A stretch of 46,640 nucleotides of DNA from assembly GCA_019414725.1 (NCBI GenBank), contig DXLM01000015.1:1-46640 (forward strand), read 5' to 3'. Below are positions 1 through 7,280 of the stretch, one piece after another; within the stretch, counting starts at the first letter, position 1; the number at the start of each line of letters is the position of its first letter. The translations under genes were made by a program, and so were the position numbers. The notes under the pieces are model-generated. The model worked only from the letters and a program-made list of their open reading frames with translations, did no database searches and had not been told where the DNA came from. This stretch comes from Bacteroides sp. Lineage in GTDB: Bacteria; Bacteroidota; Bacteroidia; Bacteroidales; Bacteroidaceae.

Positions 1-60
1 TAGGGCTCATTGGGGACTTGCACCCGTTAGCTAATACTCATGCCGAGCATACTACACAAA
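1..60. other. Unidentified sequence at the left edge
   Basis: This 60-base sliver lies outside the terminator that closes the minus-strand core operon, so it probably belongs to a neighbouring plus-strand unit that runs off the edge. One plus frame ends in RAHWGLAPVS and stops at 32-34; another stays open through the terminator, which makes it unlikely to be coding. The reverse complement contains GGGTGCAAGTCCC, which resembles a tRNA T-arm or a structured-RNA stem, but I cannot fold it into a tRNA. It is too short to identify. Confidence 0.2.
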
Positions 61-100
61 AACGGACCTGTGCAGAAAGCTCTACAGGTCCGTTTTTTTA
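61..100. terminator. Strong, probably bidirectional, intrinsic terminator
   Basis: A perfect 11-bp stem (AACGGACCTGT at 61-71, ACAGGTCCGTT at 84-94) with a 12-base loop is followed by T residues at 93-99 on the plus strand. A run of A at 58-62 supplies a shorter U tract on the minus strand. It lies 43 bases past the stop codon of the permease gene at 143, so it can end the minus-strand operon and also whatever enters from the left edge. Confidence 0.85.
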
Positions 101-142
101 TAATGTCTTTATTAACTTTCTATTGCAGATATAAATCAATTC

Positions 143-1372
143 CTACTTATTCAGCAACCGTTTACTAAGAAAACGTACAGGATACCATACCGACAGAAAA
201 CCAATCAATAATACGGTAATAAAAATAAGAAGTACATCTGATGCATGTACACTTACCGGATAAGCATCAACTACAAAGCTTCCAGAGCTTCCCAAAGCTA
301 TCAGGCCATATTCTTGCTGCAACCAACAAAGCAGCAAACCTAATACAACTCCTGCAAACGCTCCGAAAAACGATATCATACGTCCTTCGAACAAAAAGAT
401 ACGCACTATCTGCCGATCGCTCGCACCCAAATTGCGCAAGGTCACAACATCATCGCGCTTATCAATAATGAGCATCGAGAGAGAACCTATCACATTGAAA
501 CATGCAATCATCAGGATGAAGGTAAGAAACAGGTAAGAAATAAGCTTTTCTATCTCCATTATACGATAGGTATCTGCCTGCTGCTCGTAACGGTCTTGTA
601 CCAGGAAATCATCACCTAACAAATCTTGTATATGTTTTTTTACTGCATCCGTATCTGCTCCAGCTTTCAGTTTCAGATTTATTGCACTGACCTCTGTAGT
701 ATATTGAAATAAACGTCGGGCAAAATCTATTGATGTCAGTATGTAAGAAGCATCATATTTTTCCTGGTTTACAGCAAAAACCAGTCCCGATGAAAATAAA
801 TTACCGGTAACAAAAGCTGTAGAAGGATTTGCCATATTTACCTTTGCACCACGACGGGGAGCGTATATTTCCAACGGATCCAGAAAACGGATACCTGAGC
901 CTAATGTAGAAAGCAATTGAATACCAGGAATAGCATAATCAACAACCTCATCATGAAGCAGTAAATCACCTCTTCCAAAAAGAATACTGTCTATGGGAGT
1001 CAGCTGATCAAAGTTATCTTCAACTCCTTTCACCACCGCCATAGCCTGTCTGCCTTGATATTGCACCATTACATTGTCTTCCAAAGACTCGGAATAAACT
1101 TCTACGTCTGGCATTTTTTTGAGCTGAAGCACTCGCTTATCTTGCCCGTCAAATACCTTTCCGCGAACAGCAGTAATCTTCAATTGCGGATCGAAGGCTG
1201 TAAAAAATGTAGTTACCAAATCTTGAAACCCATTGAATACAGACAACGTACATACCAGTGCCAGCGTAGCAAGTGCCACTCCACATACGGAAATAGCCGA
1301 AATCACATTGATAGCATTATGCGATTTCTTGGAAAACAAATATCTTCGAGCTATGTAAAAGGGGAAATTCAT
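143..1372 (-). CDS. LolC/LolE-type ABC transporter permease (FtsX-like)
   Basis: This 409-residue inner-membrane protein has the LolC/E/MacB layout. An N-terminal segment (about residues 25-48) crosses the membrane, a large periplasmic domain follows (about 50-270), and three C-terminal helices lie at roughly 275-300, 330-352 and 375-400 with a short basic tail. The start MNFPFYIARRYL is typical of the family. Known members form the permease of the lipoprotein-releasing machinery with an ATPase, LolD; no ATPase gene is adjacent, so it is probably encoded elsewhere. It is the last gene of the minus-strand operon, 81 bases after rbfA, and that gap holds a nested hairpin (1386-1444) just before its start codon. 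Whether it is LolC, LolE or a fused LolF-like form cannot be decided from sequence alone. Confidence 0.85.
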   Translation of the reverse strand: MNFPFYIARRYLFSKKSHNAINVISAISVCGVALATLALVCTLSVFNGFQDLVTTFFTAFDPQLKITAVRGKVFDGQDKRVLQLKKMPDVEVYSESLEDNVMVQYQGRQAMAVVKGVEDNFDQLTPIDSILFGRGDLLLHDEVVDYAIPGIQLLSTLGSGIRFLDPLEIYAPRRGAKVNMANPSTAFVTGNLFSSGLVFAVNQEKYDASYILTSIDFARRLFQYTTEVSAINLKLKAGADTDAVKKHIQDLLGDDFLVQDRYEQQADTYRIMEIEKLISYLFLTFILMIACFNVIGSLSMLIIDKRDDVVTLRNLGASDRQIVRIFLFEGRMISFFGAFAGVVLGLLLCWLQQEYGLIALGSSGSFVVDAYPVSVHASDVLLIFITVLLIGFLSVWYPVRFLSKRLLNK

Positions 1373-1385
1373 GGTGTATTAATTT

Positions 1386-1444
1386 TTCACCACAGACCGC
1401 ACTTCTATAACAAAAAGAAATAGAATGATGCAGCCTGTGGTGAA
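1386..1444 (-). other. Nested hairpin between rbfA and the permease gene
   Basis: A perfect 10-bp inverted repeat (TTCACCACAG at 1386-1395, CTGTGGTGAA at 1435-1444) encloses a second 6-bp stem (TTCTAT at 1403-1408, ATAGAA at 1420-1425). On the minus-strand transcript it ends 13 bases before the permease start codon. No U tract follows, so it is not a standard terminator. An mRNA processing, stability or translation-control element is possible (inference). Confidence 0.5.
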
Positions 1445-1453
1445 CAAGAGAGT

Positions 1454-1789
1454 TTATTTCTTAAGCAGCTCATCGATATGAGCAGCATAATCCAGCGAAT
1501 CGTCGACAAAGAATTTAAGTTCCGGAATAATACGCAACTGATGACGTACCCGATTTCCCAACTCAAAACGAATCGACTTCATATTGTCATTGATATTTTT
1601 TACGATTTCCTCACTACGTTCCGACGGGAACACGCTAAGATATACACGAGCGTAACTCATATCCGGGCTAATACGCACAACACTGACTGAAACCAATACA
1701 CCGTGCATCGCCTTTGTTTGCAGCAAGAAAATATCACTCAGCTCTTTCTGAATGAGCCGAGCGATTTTATTTTGTCTGGTTGTTTCCAT
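1454..1789 (-). CDS. rbfA: Ribosome-binding factor A
   Basis: RbfA is a small KH-fold protein that binds the 30S subunit and assists late maturation of the 16S rRNA 5' end. At 111 residues the length fits the family. The N-terminus (TTRQNKIARLIQKELSDIF) matches the conserved RbfA helix, followed by the strand VSVVRISPDMSYARVYLSVF and the later helix ending in IPELKFFVDDSLDYA, all typical of the family. It starts 8 bases after the methyltransferase gene ends, so the two are probably cotranscribed. A ribosome-assembly factor between metabolic genes and a lipoprotein-sorting permease is ordinary for a core Bacteroidales operon. Confidence 0.93.
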   Translation of the reverse strand: METTRQNKIARLIQKELSDIFLLQTKAMHGVLVSVSVVRISPDMSYARVYLSVFPSERSEEIVKNINDNMKSIRFELGNRVRHQLRIIPELKFFVDDSLDYAAHIDELLKK

Positions 1790-1797
1790 ATAAATAA

Positions 1798-2439
1798 TTA
1801 CTTTTTACGTATGATGGTTAAGCCGTCACGTAAAGGCAATATAACTTTTTCTACACGTGTATCGGCCGCCACCAAATCATTAAACTTCTTAATACCGATA
1901 GTTTGCGTATCTGTATGATGAGGTTCGGGTTCAAGTACATGTCCGTCCCACAAAGTATTATCGGCTATAATATAGCCTCCTGAATTCATCTTTTTCAGAA
2001 TCATCTCATAATACTCTACATAAAAACGCTTATTACCGTCAACAAAAGCAAGATCAAATGTTACGTCCATATCAGGCACAATCTTCAATGCATCACCTAT
2101 ATAGAACTTTATTTTATCGGCATACAATGAATTTTCCAGCCACGGACGTGTAAAATCCTCTTGCTCATCATTTATCTCGAAAGTATGGAGCATAGCCCCT
2201 TCTTCCAGTCCTTCTGCCAGACAGAGAGCGGAATATCCGCTGTAAGTACCTATCTCAAGCACTTGTTTCGGACGTATCATCTGTACAAACATTTTCAGCA
2301 TACGTCCTTGCAGATGCCCTGAAGCCATACGGGGACGCAAAAGTTTAACATGCGTCGCCCGGTATAAAGCCTTCAAGTATTCTCCTTCTTCATCTATATG
2401 CTGAAGTATATAGTCGTCCAGAGCGTCCGTTTCTTTCAT
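1798..2439 (-). CDS. Class I SAM-dependent O-methyltransferase (Methyltransf_3 family)
   Basis: This 213-residue cytosolic protein has the catechol/caffeoyl-CoA O-methyltransferase fold. The SAM-binding motif I is VLEIGTYSGYSALCLAEGL, followed by an acidic motif (HTFEINDEQ), a metal-ligand region DLAFVDGNK, and a second metal-binding segment YIIADNTLWDGHV. These Asp and Asn residues fit the divalent-metal site of the family. Bacterial relatives include the tRNA wobble-uridine methyltransferase TrmR/YrrM, a reasonable candidate role given that rbfA lies directly downstream, but the sequence does not fix the substrate. The gene lies 5 bases after pyk in the same operon. Confidence 0.85.
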   Translation of the reverse strand: MKETDALDDYILQHIDEEGEYLKALYRATHVKLLRPRMASGHLQGRMLKMFVQMIRPKQVLEIGTYSGYSALCLAEGLEEGAMLHTFEINDEQEDFTRPWLENSLYADKIKFYIGDALKIVPDMDVTFDLAFVDGNKRFYVEYYEMILKKMNSGGYIIADNTLWDGHVLEPEPHHTDTQTIGIKKFNDLVAADTRVEKVILPLRDGLTIIRKK

Positions 2440-2444
2440 ATATA

Positions 2445-3905
2445 TTATAAGTAACGGTTACGGTTGGGTAAAACATATTCATCTTCACTGTCCAACACAT
2501 CGCCTACCTGATTGATTTCAAGGAATGAAGTATGAGTACCTTTCTTTCCTCCGCTCAAATAAGCCACCATGTCTTTATCTGAAAGAACTCCATCAGCAAT
2601 CAATTTACGCAATGCTGTGAAATAATATTCCTGACCACTGGCTTTTTCTGGCATATAGATAGCTTCCACTCCATAAGATAATGCCAGATGACGCATAGTC
2701 TTTTCCTTATAACATACAGCCAACACAGGATATTTTCCACGGAAAGCAGCCAGGTTACGAGCAGTCAAACCACTGAAACAGTCAGTAATGATAGCACGAA
2801 TCGGCATCAATGTAGTAGAACGTACAGCCTGTTTAGCAAGGAATGCAGTAACATCTGTATTTTCCGGAGTCAAAGGAATCTGAATATCATTTTCTTCCAT
2901 TTTATCCTTTTCAGCCTGTGCAGCAATCTTAGCCATTGTCTTAACAGCTTCTACCGGATATTTTCCATATGCAGTTTCACCACTCAACATCAGCGCGTCT
3001 GTACGATAATAGATTGCATTTGCAATATCTGTAACCTCTGCACGAGTAGGACGTGGGTTGTTAATCATGGTGTGCAGCATCTGAGTTGCTACGATAACCG
3101 GTTTCTTTGCCAGAATACATTTCTTGATAAGCTGACGCTGAATACCCGGAATACGTTCCTGAGGAACTTCAATACCTAAGTCACCACGAGCAACCATAAC
3201 TCCGTCAGCTACCTCAAGTATTTCATCAATATTATCTACACCTTCCTGATTTTCAATCTTTGCAATAATCTTAATGTCGCTCTTGTGTGCATCCAATATT
3301 TCACGAATGTCAAGTACATCTTGCTTATTGCGTACAAATGAATGTGCGATGAAATCAATATCCTTTTCGATTGCATAAAGAATATTATTTCTGTCTTTTT
3401 CAGTCAGTGAAGGAAGGTTTATACGTACACCCGGAACATTCACGCTCTTACGGCTTCCCAGTGTAGCGTCGTTACAAACCTCGCAAAACAAAGTATCTTC
3501 ACTCTTTTCTACAACCTTCAGTTCCAGTTCACCGTCATCAATCAATACATCGGCACCAACCGACAAATCGTGTACAAAGCCCGGATAGGTCACAGCAATG
3601 CATTCACGAGTAGTTTCCTGTGCAGGATTGCCAACAATACGTACTTTATCTCCTGTTTTAAAATCAATAGGACCTTCTGCGCTTGCAGTAGTACGTACTT
3701 CCGGACCTTTTGTATCCATCAGGATAGCGATACGGTTTGATACCGCACGCACGTTACTGATTAATTTTTCGAATCCTTCACGACTGGCATGAGCTGTATT
3801 CATACGAACAACATTCATACCGGCATTAAAAAGGTCTCTGATAAAATCTACTTCACAACGTAAGTCCGAAATGGACGCAACGATTTTTGTTTGTTTGAGC
3901 ATCAT
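2445..3905 (-). CDS. pyk: Pyruvate kinase
   Basis: Catalyses phosphoenolpyruvate + ADP to pyruvate + ATP, the last step of glycolysis. The 486-residue protein has the family layout: a TIM barrel starting at KQTKIVASISD, an inserted B domain (about residues 70-170), the signature MVARGDLGIEVP, the segment TRAEVTDIANAIYYRTDALMLSGETAYG, and a C-terminal regulatory domain (about 345-486). The usual RxNxSHG nucleotide-site segment reads RMNTAHAS, which I believe is the Bacteroidetes-type variant. Translation could start at either of two adjacent Met codons. It lies 23 bases downstream of aroQ and 5 bases upstream of the methyltransferase gene. Confidence 0.95.
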   Translation of the reverse strand: MMLKQTKIVASISDLRCEVDFIRDLFNAGMNVVRMNTAHASREGFEKLISNVRAVSNRIAILMDTKGPEVRTTASAEGPIDFKTGDKVRIVGNPAQETTRECIAVTYPGFVHDLSVGADVLIDDGELELKVVEKSEDTLFCEVCNDATLGSRKSVNVPGVRINLPSLTEKDRNNILYAIEKDIDFIAHSFVRNKQDVLDIREILDAHKSDIKIIAKIENQEGVDNIDEILEVADGVMVARGDLGIEVPQERIPGIQRQLIKKCILAKKPVIVATQMLHTMINNPRPTRAEVTDIANAIYYRTDALMLSGETAYGKYPVEAVKTMAKIAAQAEKDKMEENDIQIPLTPENTDVTAFLAKQAVRSTTLMPIRAIITDCFSGLTARNLAAFRGKYPVLAVCYKEKTMRHLALSYGVEAIYMPEKASGQEYYFTALRKLIADGVLSDKDMVAYLSGGKKGTHTSFLEINQVGDVLDSEDEYVLPNRNRYL

Positions 3906-3928
3906 ATTTTGTTCTTATTCTAAATGTA

Positions 3929-4354
3929 TTATTTCTTTGTATATAAAAGTGCTTCCAAAGCAAGTCTGTACGAATCAAGTCCGAAGCCACATATCACTCC
4001 TTTACAAGCACAAGAGATCATAGATTTATGCCGGAACTCTTCCCGGGTATGCACATTCGAGATATGTACTTCAATGACAGGAGTTGTTACAGCACGGATA
4101 GCATCTTGCAAAGCTATAGAAGTGTGCGTATAAGCTCCTGCATTCAGCACAATTCCATCATAAGAAAACCCTATTTCATGGATTTTATTAATCAATTCCC
4201 CCTCTATATTCGACTGATAGTATTCTATCTGTACATCGGGATACTGTGCTTTCAGCGTCACCAAATAATCTTCAAAAGAAACAGCACCGTAAATTGAAGG
4301 TTCTCGTTTCCCCAATAAATTGATATTGGGACCATTGATTATTTGTATTCTCAT
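3929..4354 (-). CDS. aroQ: Type II 3-dehydroquinate dehydratase
   Basis: Dehydrates 3-dehydroquinate to 3-dehydroshikimate in the shikimate pathway. The 141-residue length and motifs match the dodecameric type II enzyme. The N-terminal INGPNINLLGKREPSIYG supplies the active-site Arg17 and Tyr22 on the lid loop, NAGAYTHTS (around 71-79) holds substrate-binding residues including His77, and EVHISNVHTREEFR (95-108) contains the catalytic His97. It is the first gene of the minus-strand operon. A minus-strand -7 box at 4403-4410 gives a leader of about 40 bases. Confidence 0.95.
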   Translation of the reverse strand: MRIQIINGPNINLLGKREPSIYGAVSFEDYLVTLKAQYPDVQIEYYQSNIEGELINKIHEIGFSYDGIVLNAGAYTHTSIALQDAIRAVTTPVIEVHISNVHTREEFRHKSMISCACKGVICGFGLDSYRLALEALLYTKK

Positions 4355-4379
4355 ACCTATTCAAACTAAAACTTTTTAA

Positions 4380-4387
4380 TACCTTTG
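4380..4387 (+). promoter_or_regulatory. -7 box for xerD
   Basis: TACCTTTG matches the Bacteroidetes sigma-ABfr -7 consensus TAnnTTTG exactly. Initiation would fall near 4393, about 28 bases before the ATG at 4421. This argues against a TTG start at 4385, which lies inside the box. No clear -33 TTTG is seen. It sits 16 bases from the oppositely oriented box at 4403-4410. Confidence 0.6.
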
Positions 4388-4402
4388 TTGAGAAATTTGG
4401 CA

Positions 4403-4410
4403 CAAAGATA
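4403..4410 (-). promoter_or_regulatory. -7 box for the aroQ-pyk operon
   Basis: On the minus strand this reads TATCTTTG, an exact match to TAnnTTTG. Initiation would be near 4397, about 43 bases before the aroQ ATG. It lies within the predicted xerD leader, so the two divergent transcripts overlap at their 5' ends. Confidence 0.6.
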
Positions 4411-4420
4411 CGAAAAAGAA

Positions 4421-5359
4421 ATGAAAACTTATGTGAAAAGAGAGAAGATAATAATAAAGTATAAGCAATATCTGAAATTAGAAAAATCTCTCTCTGAAAA
4501 TACAGTACAGGCTTACCTCACAGATTTGGATAAATTATTCGCATACCTGACATTAGAGAATATCGATTATACCCAAGTTACCCTACAAGACCTGGAAACA
4601 TTTTCCGCCGGACTTCATGATATCGGAATTCACCCGCGGTCACAGGCGCGCATACTTTCCGGCATACGTTCTTTTTACCATTTTCTGGTACTGGATGACT
4701 ATATCCAGCAAGATCCTACAGAACTACTGGAATCTCCTCAAATCGGAAAACATCTTCCCGATGTCCTAAGCGTAGAAGAGATCGATGCCCTCATCGGAAG
4801 TATAGACCGAAGTACCCGTGAAGGACAGCGAAATTGTGCGATTCTAGAAACCTTATACAGCTGCGGGCTCCGAGTTTCTGAGTTATGCAACCTGAAAATA
4901 TCCGATCTGTATTTTGACGAAGGCTTTATAAAAGTCGAAGGGAAAGGGAGCAAACAACGCCTTGTACCTATATCTCCTCGTGCCATCAATGAAATCCGGA
5001 ACTATTTTATCGAACGGAACCAGGGACTCATCAAACCGGAATATGAAGACTTTGTATTTATCAGCCGTTTCGGAAAAAACATTTCCCGTATTATGGTATT
5101 CCATATTATAAAGGAATTAGCCAGCCTGATCGGATTAAAAAAGAAAATAAGCCCACATACATTCCGACATTCCTTTGCTACTCATTTATTAGAAGGTGGA
5201 GCGAACTTACGTGCAATACAATGCATGTTAGGACATGAGAGCATCGGAACAACTGAAATTTATACACACATAGACAAGAACAGATTACGACAAGAAATCA
5301 TCGGGCATCATCCTAGAAACATTAAGCATCAAGGTGCAGAGAAAGAGAAAATGACTTAA
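4421..5359 (+). CDS. xerD: Tyrosine recombinase XerD
   Basis: Site-specific recombinase that resolves chromosome dimers at dif with XerC. From the ATG at 4421 it has 312 residues, close to the E. coli XerD length. The N-terminal SAM-like core-binding domain spans about residues 10-95 and the catalytic domain 110-300. The expected catalytic residues are visible: Arg151 in CGLRVSEL, His246 and Arg249 in HTFRHSFATHL, His272 in LGHESIGTTEIYTH, and the nucleophile Tyr281. The frame is open from a TTG at 4385, but that codon overlaps the -7 box, so 4421 is preferred. No attachment site, integron or mobile element flanks it, which supports the housekeeping assignment. Confidence 0.93.
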   Translation: MKTYVKREKIIIKYKQYLKLEKSLSENTVQAYLTDLDKLFAYLTLENIDYTQVTLQDLETFSAGLHDIGIHPRSQARILSGIRSFYHFLVLDDYIQQDPTELLESPQIGKHLPDVLSVEEIDALIGSIDRSTREGQRNCAILETLYSCGLRVSELCNLKISDLYFDEGFIKVEGKGSKQRLVPISPRAINEIRNYFIERNQGLIKPEYEDFVFISRFGKNISRIMVFHIIKELASLIGLKKKISPHTFRHSFATHLLEGGANLRAIQCMLGHESIGTTEIYTHIDKNRLRQEIIGHHPRNIKHQGAEKEKMT

Positions 5360-5428
5360 TTTAATCTTTTTTTTAATATCTCTTTAAAAAAAGGAGGTTA
5401 AAACATCCACACCTAATAGAGTTTTTCT

Positions 5429-5436
5429 TATCTTTG
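5429..5436 (+). promoter_or_regulatory. -7 box for the TPR lipoprotein gene
   Basis: TATCTTTG is an exact TAnnTTTG match 65 bases upstream of the ATG at 5501. It predicts a leader of nearly 60 bases that is very A/T rich and unstructured, a feature often associated with strong translation in Bacteroidetes (inference). No clear -33 element is seen at the expected distance. Confidence 0.6.
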
Positions 5437-5500
5437 CCCCCAAAAGAATAAAAAAACAGCTAGATTATATTTTTATAACAAACCTAATATTTAAAAAATC

Positions 5501-7177
5501 ATGATTAAGAAGTTGTATTTGCCTTTAGTGGCATTGTTAGTCCTTGCTTTCTCTTCATGTAGCAAGATGGGCGAATTATCCGCTGACTACTTCACAACAA
5601 ATCCAGAAGTGTTAGAAGCTGTCGGAGGTAAAGTTCCTGTTACTATCACAGGTAAGTTCCCCGAAAAGTACTTCAAAAAGAACGCTATCGTTGAAGTAAC
5701 TCCAGTATTGAGATGGGATGGCGGTGAAGCTAAAGGCCAGCCAGCTACATTCCAGGGTGAAAAAGTACAAGGTAACGACCAGACAATCTCTTACAAGACT
5801 GGTGGTACTTATACAATGAAAGCCTCTTTCGACTATGTTCCTGAAATGGCTAAATCTGAATTGTATCTTGATTTCAAGATCAAAAAAGGTAAAAAAGAAT
5901 ACACTATTCCTTCTGTAAAGATTGCTGATGGTGTTATCGCTACTTCAGAACTTCCTACTGTAAACTCTGCTAACGCAGCTTTGGCTCCAGACGCATTCCA
6001 GCGTATCATCAAACAAGCTAAAGAAGCACAGATCATGTTCTTGATCCAGCAGGCTAACCTTCGCGCAAACGAATTGAAGTCTGAAAGTTTGAAAGACTTC
6101 AACAAGCAGGTTGTAACAGTTGCAGGCGATACTAAGAACTATAAGTTGAACAACATCGAAGTTTCTGCTTATGCTTCTCCTGATGGTGGTGTTAAATTGA
6201 ATACTACTTTGGCTGAAAATCGTCAGAACAACACTGAAAAGTATTTGAACAAAGAATTGAAGAAAGGTAAGATCGAAACTACAGTAGACACTAAGTATAC
6301 TGCTCAGGACTGGGATGGTTTCCAGGAATTGGTTTCTAAATCAAACATCCAGGATAAAGACCTGATCTTGCGTGTTCTTTCTATGTATAACGATCCAGAA
6401 CAGCGTGAAACTGAAATCAAGAACATTTCTTCAGTTTACAAAACTTTGGCTGACGAAATCCTTCCTCAGTTGCGTCGTGCTCGCTTGACTGCAAACTATG
6501 ACGTTATCGGTCGTAGCGATGAAGAAATCAACGAAGCATTCGATACTGATGCTAAGGTATTAAGCGCAAACGAATTGCTGTACGCTGCTACTCTGACAAA
6601 CGACAAAGCTCGTCAGGAGGCTATCTACAAGAAAACTACAGAATTGTATCCTAACGATTTCCGTGCATACAACAACTTGGGTATGATGGCTTATGCTAAC
6701 GGTGACTTCACTACAGCTGAAAACTACTTCAAACAAGCTGCTAGCAAAGACGCTAACGCTCCTGAAGTTAACACTAACCTTGGTTACATCGAATTGGTTA
6801 AGGGTAATGTAGCTAACGCTGAAACTTACTTAAGCAAATCAACTGGTGCTAACACAGCTAATGAAGCTCTGGGTAACTTGTATATCAAACAAGGTCAGTA
6901 CGATCGCGCTGTACAGGCATTCGGTGATACTAAGACTAACTCAGCTGCTTTGGCTCAGATTCTGGCTAAAGACTACAACAAAGCTAAAAATACTTTGAAT
7001 GCAGTTAAGAATCCTGATGCTTACACTGACTACTTGATGGCTATCGTAGGTGCAAGAACAAACAACGCTGATTTGGTTAAGACTAGCATGGCTAAAGTTG
7101 CTCAGAAAGATGCAACTCTGGCTGCAAAAGCTCAGATTGACCGCGAATTTGCTAAATATGCTAACGAAATCAAGTAA
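5501..7177 (+). CDS. Abundant TPR lipoprotein with an OmpA-like segment
   Basis: A 558-residue exported lipoprotein. The N-terminus MIKKLYLPLVALLVLAFSSC ends in a lipobox with acylated Cys20. Residues about 30-140 look like a beta-rich domain. The segment NNIEVSAYASPDGGVKLN with LAENRQNNTEKYL (about residues 218-250) resembles the peptidoglycan-binding OmpA C-terminal motif, though diverged. TPR-like helices follow (about 385-455, e.g. FRAYNNLGMMAYANGDFTTAENYFKQA). Codon use is strongly restricted (GCT, GAA, AAC, AAG, CGT), unlike the PUL genes, which suggests very high expression. It is a single-gene unit with its own promoter and a strong terminator. A structural envelope role is likely; I cannot assign a specific function. 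Confidence 0.8.
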   Translation: MIKKLYLPLVALLVLAFSSCSKMGELSADYFTTNPEVLEAVGGKVPVTITGKFPEKYFKKNAIVEVTPVLRWDGGEAKGQPATFQGEKVQGNDQTISYKTGGTYTMKASFDYVPEMAKSELYLDFKIKKGKKEYTIPSVKIADGVIATSELPTVNSANAALAPDAFQRIIKQAKEAQIMFLIQQANLRANELKSESLKDFNKQVVTVAGDTKNYKLNNIEVSAYASPDGGVKLNTTLAENRQNNTEKYLNKELKKGKIETTVDTKYTAQDWDGFQELVSKSNIQDKDLILRVLSMYNDPEQRETEIKNISSVYKTLADEILPQLRRARLTANYDVIGRSDEEINEAFDTDAKVLSANELLYAATLTNDKARQEAIYKKTTELYPNDFRAYNNLGMMAYANGDFTTAENYFKQAASKDANAPEVNTNLGYIELVKGNVANAETYLSKSTGANTANEALGNLYIKQGQYDRAVQAFGDTKTNSAALAQILAKDYNKAKNTLNAVKNPDAYTDYLMAIVGARTNNADLVKTSMAKVAQKDATLAAKAQIDREFAKYANEIK

Positions 7178-7200
7178 TTGATTTTATCATATCTTTTGGA

Positions 7201-7237
7201 AAACCGGAATACATTCCCTTGTATTCCGGTTTTTTTA
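7201..7237 (+). terminator. Intrinsic terminator after the TPR lipoprotein gene
   Basis: A perfect 12-bp stem (AAACCGGAATAC at 7201-7212, GTATTCCGGTTT at 7221-7232) with an 8-base loop is followed by T residues to 7237. It lies 24 bases past the stop codon at 7177 and separates this unit from the next gene at 7281. Confidence 0.9.
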
Positions 7238-7252
7238 TTACAAATAATTTAG

Positions 7253-7260
7253 TACTTTCG
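7253..7260 (+). promoter_or_regulatory. Candidate -7 box for the DUF4369 lipoprotein gene
   Basis: TACTTTCG differs from TAnnTTTG at one position and lies 21 bases upstream of the ATG at 7281, just past the terminator of the preceding gene. It is the best promoter candidate in this short gap. Confidence 0.35.
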
Positions 7261-7280
7261 CAGAAAATAAATATGGAAAC

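Noticed and set aside
2688..3179. Long plus-strand open frame opposite pyk
   Set aside because: It is Cys/Ser/Thr-rich with no domain features and lies wholly inside a confident pyruvate kinase gene.
4385..4420. Upstream TTG start for xerD
   Set aside because: The codon lies inside the -7 box TACCTTTG, and the ATG at 4421 gives the family's usual length and catalytic spacing.
4421..5359. xerD as an integrase of a mobile element
   Set aside because: No attachment repeats, tRNA or element genes flank it, and the protein matches the housekeeping XerD in length and residues.
5365..5397. T-run/A-run inverted repeat after xerD, with AGGAGG
   Set aside because: The pairing is only A/T tracts, no U tract follows the second arm, and no start codon follows AGGAGG at a useful distance.
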